Source of the DNA: Cymodocea nodosa
Taxonomy: Eukaryota > Streptophyta > Magnoliopsida > Alismatales > Cymodoceaceae
NCBI GenBank assembly: GCA_036874045.1
Contig: CM072335.1
Coordinates: 12,296,001-12,360,000 of the forward strand
Direction: 5' to 3'
Length of the DNA stretch: 64,000 nucleotides
Part shown: piece after piece, positions 61,194 through 64,000 of the stretch
Layout: the number at the start of each line of letters is the position of its first letter
How positions within the stretch are numbered: the first letter of the stretch is position 1
The notes under the pieces: model-generated
The model's input: the letters and a program-made list of their open reading frames with translations, nothing else
What the model was told of the DNA's origin: nothing
Databases searched by the model: none
Program-made: the position numbers and the translations under genes

Positions 61194-61765
61194 TCTCCCT
61201 CTTCAGTGGAATTTGTCAAGTCATTTCCTTTTTGTTTAGTATGTACTTATTCAACTTCTTCTATTTTGTCTTCCTCTTGACTACCAATCTGCATTGTCAC
61301 TGTTCTTTCTAATTCTATGGTAGATTGAGATGGAGTCATGGGCACAATATATTCTACCCTATTTGTTTATTCTACTTGTATAGGCTGTAGACTAATTTCA
61401 ACCTATTTTTCTTCTTTTCTTTGCTCTTGCTGCTACTACTCCTACTCCTCCTCAGATTCGGATGGCAGATCTACAAAAATGGTCTTTTTAGGCCCTGCTA
61501 ATAGTATAGGCTCTGATTTAATTTCTACTTCTACAGTCTCAAACACTATCTCCGTTCCTTTCCTTCTTCTAAATAACTGTGTCTAATCTTCCTCTTCTTC
61601 TTTTTTTAACTCTAAGTTAACAAAAATAAGCTCTACAGGTACTAGCTCTTCCTGTTTCATTGTTTCTATAATTACTAGTCTCGAAGGACCAACTTTAGTT
61701 TCTGTTGCAGCTAGTGATCTAACTGCTTCTTGATGTCTTTCCACCTTAATTTTATATTAGGCCAT
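61194..61765 (-). pseudogene. element C ORFX, N-terminal part
   Basis: Minus-strand frame from an ATG that directly abuts the L1 LTR at 61766, with a stop at codon 3 and others later. Blocks such as VGPSRLVIIETMKQEELVPV and the QIGSQEED segment link it to the L2 ORFX and to B at about 41660. It is acidic and Glu-rich. It is split from its C-terminal part by Copia-3. No primer site lies between it and the LTR. Confidence 0.6.
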
Positions 61766-63976
61766 TGTTTGGGTTTTCCCAACACTACACTAGAAAAACT
61801 TGGATTTATTACTTCTATTTTTACTTAGTTAATTTATCTTTATGCTTACTCTCTATTTTAGAAGTAAACAAACAACCTTTAATATAATTTAGATATTAAT
61901 TCCAATTTGTACTTTAACTGCAAGTGCACAGTGTCTATTGTATCAGTGTGCAAGTACAGGTCGATCCTATAGGGAATTGCTGAAGAACTTGAGAACTGTT
62001 CGTTTGTTAACAATCAAATTTATATATTCAATAAGCTCTCCGTTGACTTACAGTTAACTCAACGGACTAAGTTCGTTGAGTTATGGTTAATTCAATAGAC
62101 TAACCTCGTGAACTTAAGTTAACTCCACGAGCCTATCTCTTCTTTATAATACTGCTATTTACAAAGGAATTCAGCCAACCATTGGGCGATTCTATAGATT
62201 GTAAATAACATCAATTAAGCTCTTTAATGTTAGTTAACATTGGATTTATCATTAAGCAATACTAATATTCAGATAATTCAAACAGTAACCATTAAAATCT
62301 TTAAGTCTTTTGAACGAACTAATTTCAGTAAACTGTAAAACTAAAATAAACATAAAACAATCACAACACTGACAAAGATAACATTAATCACGATACAACA
62401 CAAACAATATAACACTCAAATACAACATACAAACATAGATAAATTATTTTTGGTATTTTTGTTTTAATATGAACATGGAAATGGGTGAAAGGTGAAATGT
62501 AAAGTAATCTCACTTGACAGTAAATACTTCCAACACTACTTGCAACGCAATTACACCACTGAAAATTAAACCACTTACAATTCTGTCTCCTCTCCCTATA
62601 GAATTGCAAGTCCAGAATTGCAAGATGATCTCCTCTTCAGCATGCAGGCATCAACCCGAAGCCAAGGCTAAAAGCTTTGCAATCTCTTGAAATATGAGTC
62701 GGCGCTTGGTGAAAATGGCTTCCCTTCCCATGACGCGATCACTCCTCACAGTGGTTGTCAAGTATTGTGTTTGGCTCGGAATCGACCCGACATCAGGCAA
62801 GTATCCTCACAGACCTCCGATGGTTGGTGATGATGGTGGTGATGATGGTGATGATGATGGTTGGTGTGGTACTTCAGAGAATTGCGACGTTGATCCTCCT
62901 CTGCACACACTGTCCGCCCATCGATCACACACCCTTTCTTTTTTTTTCTTCTTTTCTTTTATATTTCTTCAATAGTAACTGCTTCTACTTGAATGGTCGG
63001 TTGGATTTCCTTCATTCGTATCAACGGCGATGCTTTCTTCTCCCTGCATGATTAAATTCCTGTGTGATACATGAAAACGTGGTTTTTCTCTTCTAACTGT
63101 CTGTTCCTGCAACCGCTACAGTGGCATATTAGAAAATATATAGTTCGTGGAGTTACAGATAACTCAACGGACTTTCTTCGTTGATTTAACTATAAAAAGA
63201 CGTGTATAAACTTAACTATCCGATGCTCAGATGCATTTCAGATACCTATAAACTTAACTATCCGATGCTTAGATGCATTTCGGATAATTACAGATAACTC
63301 ATCGATATATAACTTAAGTAAATCTACCAGATCTCAACACGTGTCAGCAGTAGTTTAATCATAAAATAACATTTCAGAGAGTTACAGGTCTAACTCTCCG
63401 ATGCTCAGATGCATTTCGGATAGTTACAGCTAACTCATTGAAAATCCACTTAAGTCACTTTCCCAGAACATGACACGTGTCCTCAGCTATTTTATAAATA
63501 AAAAGAGATTTCGGAGAGTTACAGGGATAACTATCCAATGCCCAGGTGCAATTTCGGATAGTTATAGATAACTCATCGAAAGTTCACTTAAGTCATTCAT
63601 TATGGTTTCGACACGTGTACTTCAGGAAATAATAAAATATTCTCTTAAAACATAACTGTTCGGCAATTTAAACATAACTATCTAATACATATTCGGTCTA
63701 TTAAACATAACTGTCTGAATTTGTTCGGTATGTTAAACATAACTGTCTGAATTATTAGAAAATTCGGATACTTAAGAATTTCACAACTTGCAACTTACCG
63801 ATAGTTCATAAATGTACTAAATTAACATTAATTCCCCCAAATTAAGTAGATTCTTCAATTAAAGCATATAACAGTGCAATTATAACATAATGGCTTAATT
63901 CTTATATGATAAGCTAAATATTATGCAATTAACCATCATTTAACCGTTAATAATATACACTTTTTCATTCTAAACA
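61766..63976 (-). repeat. L1-family LTR (3' LTR of an element continuing beyond the window)
   Basis: 2211 bp homologous to the element B LTRs on the opposite strand: it begins TGTTTAGAATG (minus) at 63976 and ends CCCAAACA at 61766. The bases to its right are the family polypurine tract, which marks it as a 3' LTR. No primer site follows on the other side. Motif arrays of TAACTATCCGA and TTGAGTTA types are conserved. Confidence 0.85.
62694..62975 (+). other. conserved open frame antisense to the L1 LTR
   Basis: 93 codons (MSRRLVKMASLP...) running opposite to retrotransposon transcription. Related frames lie at 665-396 and near 49516-49226 and 39535-39165. A middle segment with GIDPTSGKYPHRPPMVGD is recognisable in all four LTRs. 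The copy in the element B 3' LTR has TGA where this one has CGA. Whether it is ever translated is unknown. Confidence 0.3.
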
Positions 63977-64000
63977 CTTCCCCCATACCTAAATTTTGCT
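63977..64000 (-). promoter_or_regulatory. polypurine tract and internal edge of an L1 element beyond the window (element D)
   Basis: On the minus strand, TTTAGGTATGGGGGAAG leads directly into the LTR start at 63976, matching the tract of element B at 48149-48161. The element body lies to the right of the window. Confidence 0.8.

Overview
The window is nuclear DNA from a flowering plant: AT-rich, gene-poor and packed with LTR retrotransposons. It holds one conserved host gene with GT-AG introns. I cannot place the species. The GC-rich 5' end of the host gene's first exon is compatible with a monocot but proves nothing.

Host gene. A complete gene for a BIG1/BIG4-type ARF guanine-nucleotide exchange factor lies on the minus strand at 29243-8003. 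It has 11 coding exons totalling 5106 nt (1701 codons plus stop), and every junction keeps frame. Intron 1 is about 12 kb and contains two degraded Copia elements and an LTR-like relic. Intron 10 contains an antisense RTE-type LINE relic.

Left edge (1-4.7 kb). An Athila-like Ty3/gypsy relic (element A: LTR end, tRNA-Asp-type primer site, gag C-terminus and protease) is followed by LTR-like debris and a regular 44-bp tandem repeat carrying small inverted repeats.

29.5-33.9 kb. AT-rich intergenic DNA with one terminal-inverted-repeat element that encloses a GC-rich minisatellite.

Right half (33.9-64 kb). This is a nested stack of retroelements. An older minus-strand cargo element (C) is cut by element B, a full 12.2-kb relative on the plus strand (TSD ATGAT), and by Copia-3 on the minus strand (TSD TCTCC). 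Copia-3 is itself cut by a solo LTR of a second family, L2 (TSD GAGCA). A further L1-family LTR at 61766-63976 is preceded by its own polypurine tract, so it is the 3' end of an element that continues past the window.

The most unusual content is in elements B and C. They have LTRs, a primer site, gag pieces and polypurine tracts of an Athila-like element but no recognisable reverse transcriptase, RNase H or integrase. They carry an ORF of plant-transposon type (called ORFX here), a displaced gag N-terminal domain and an F-box gene. The F-box gene sits at the same place in both copies, so it was captured before they multiplied. Short inverted repeats built on TTGAGTTA / TAACTCAA separate the modules and fill the LTRs.
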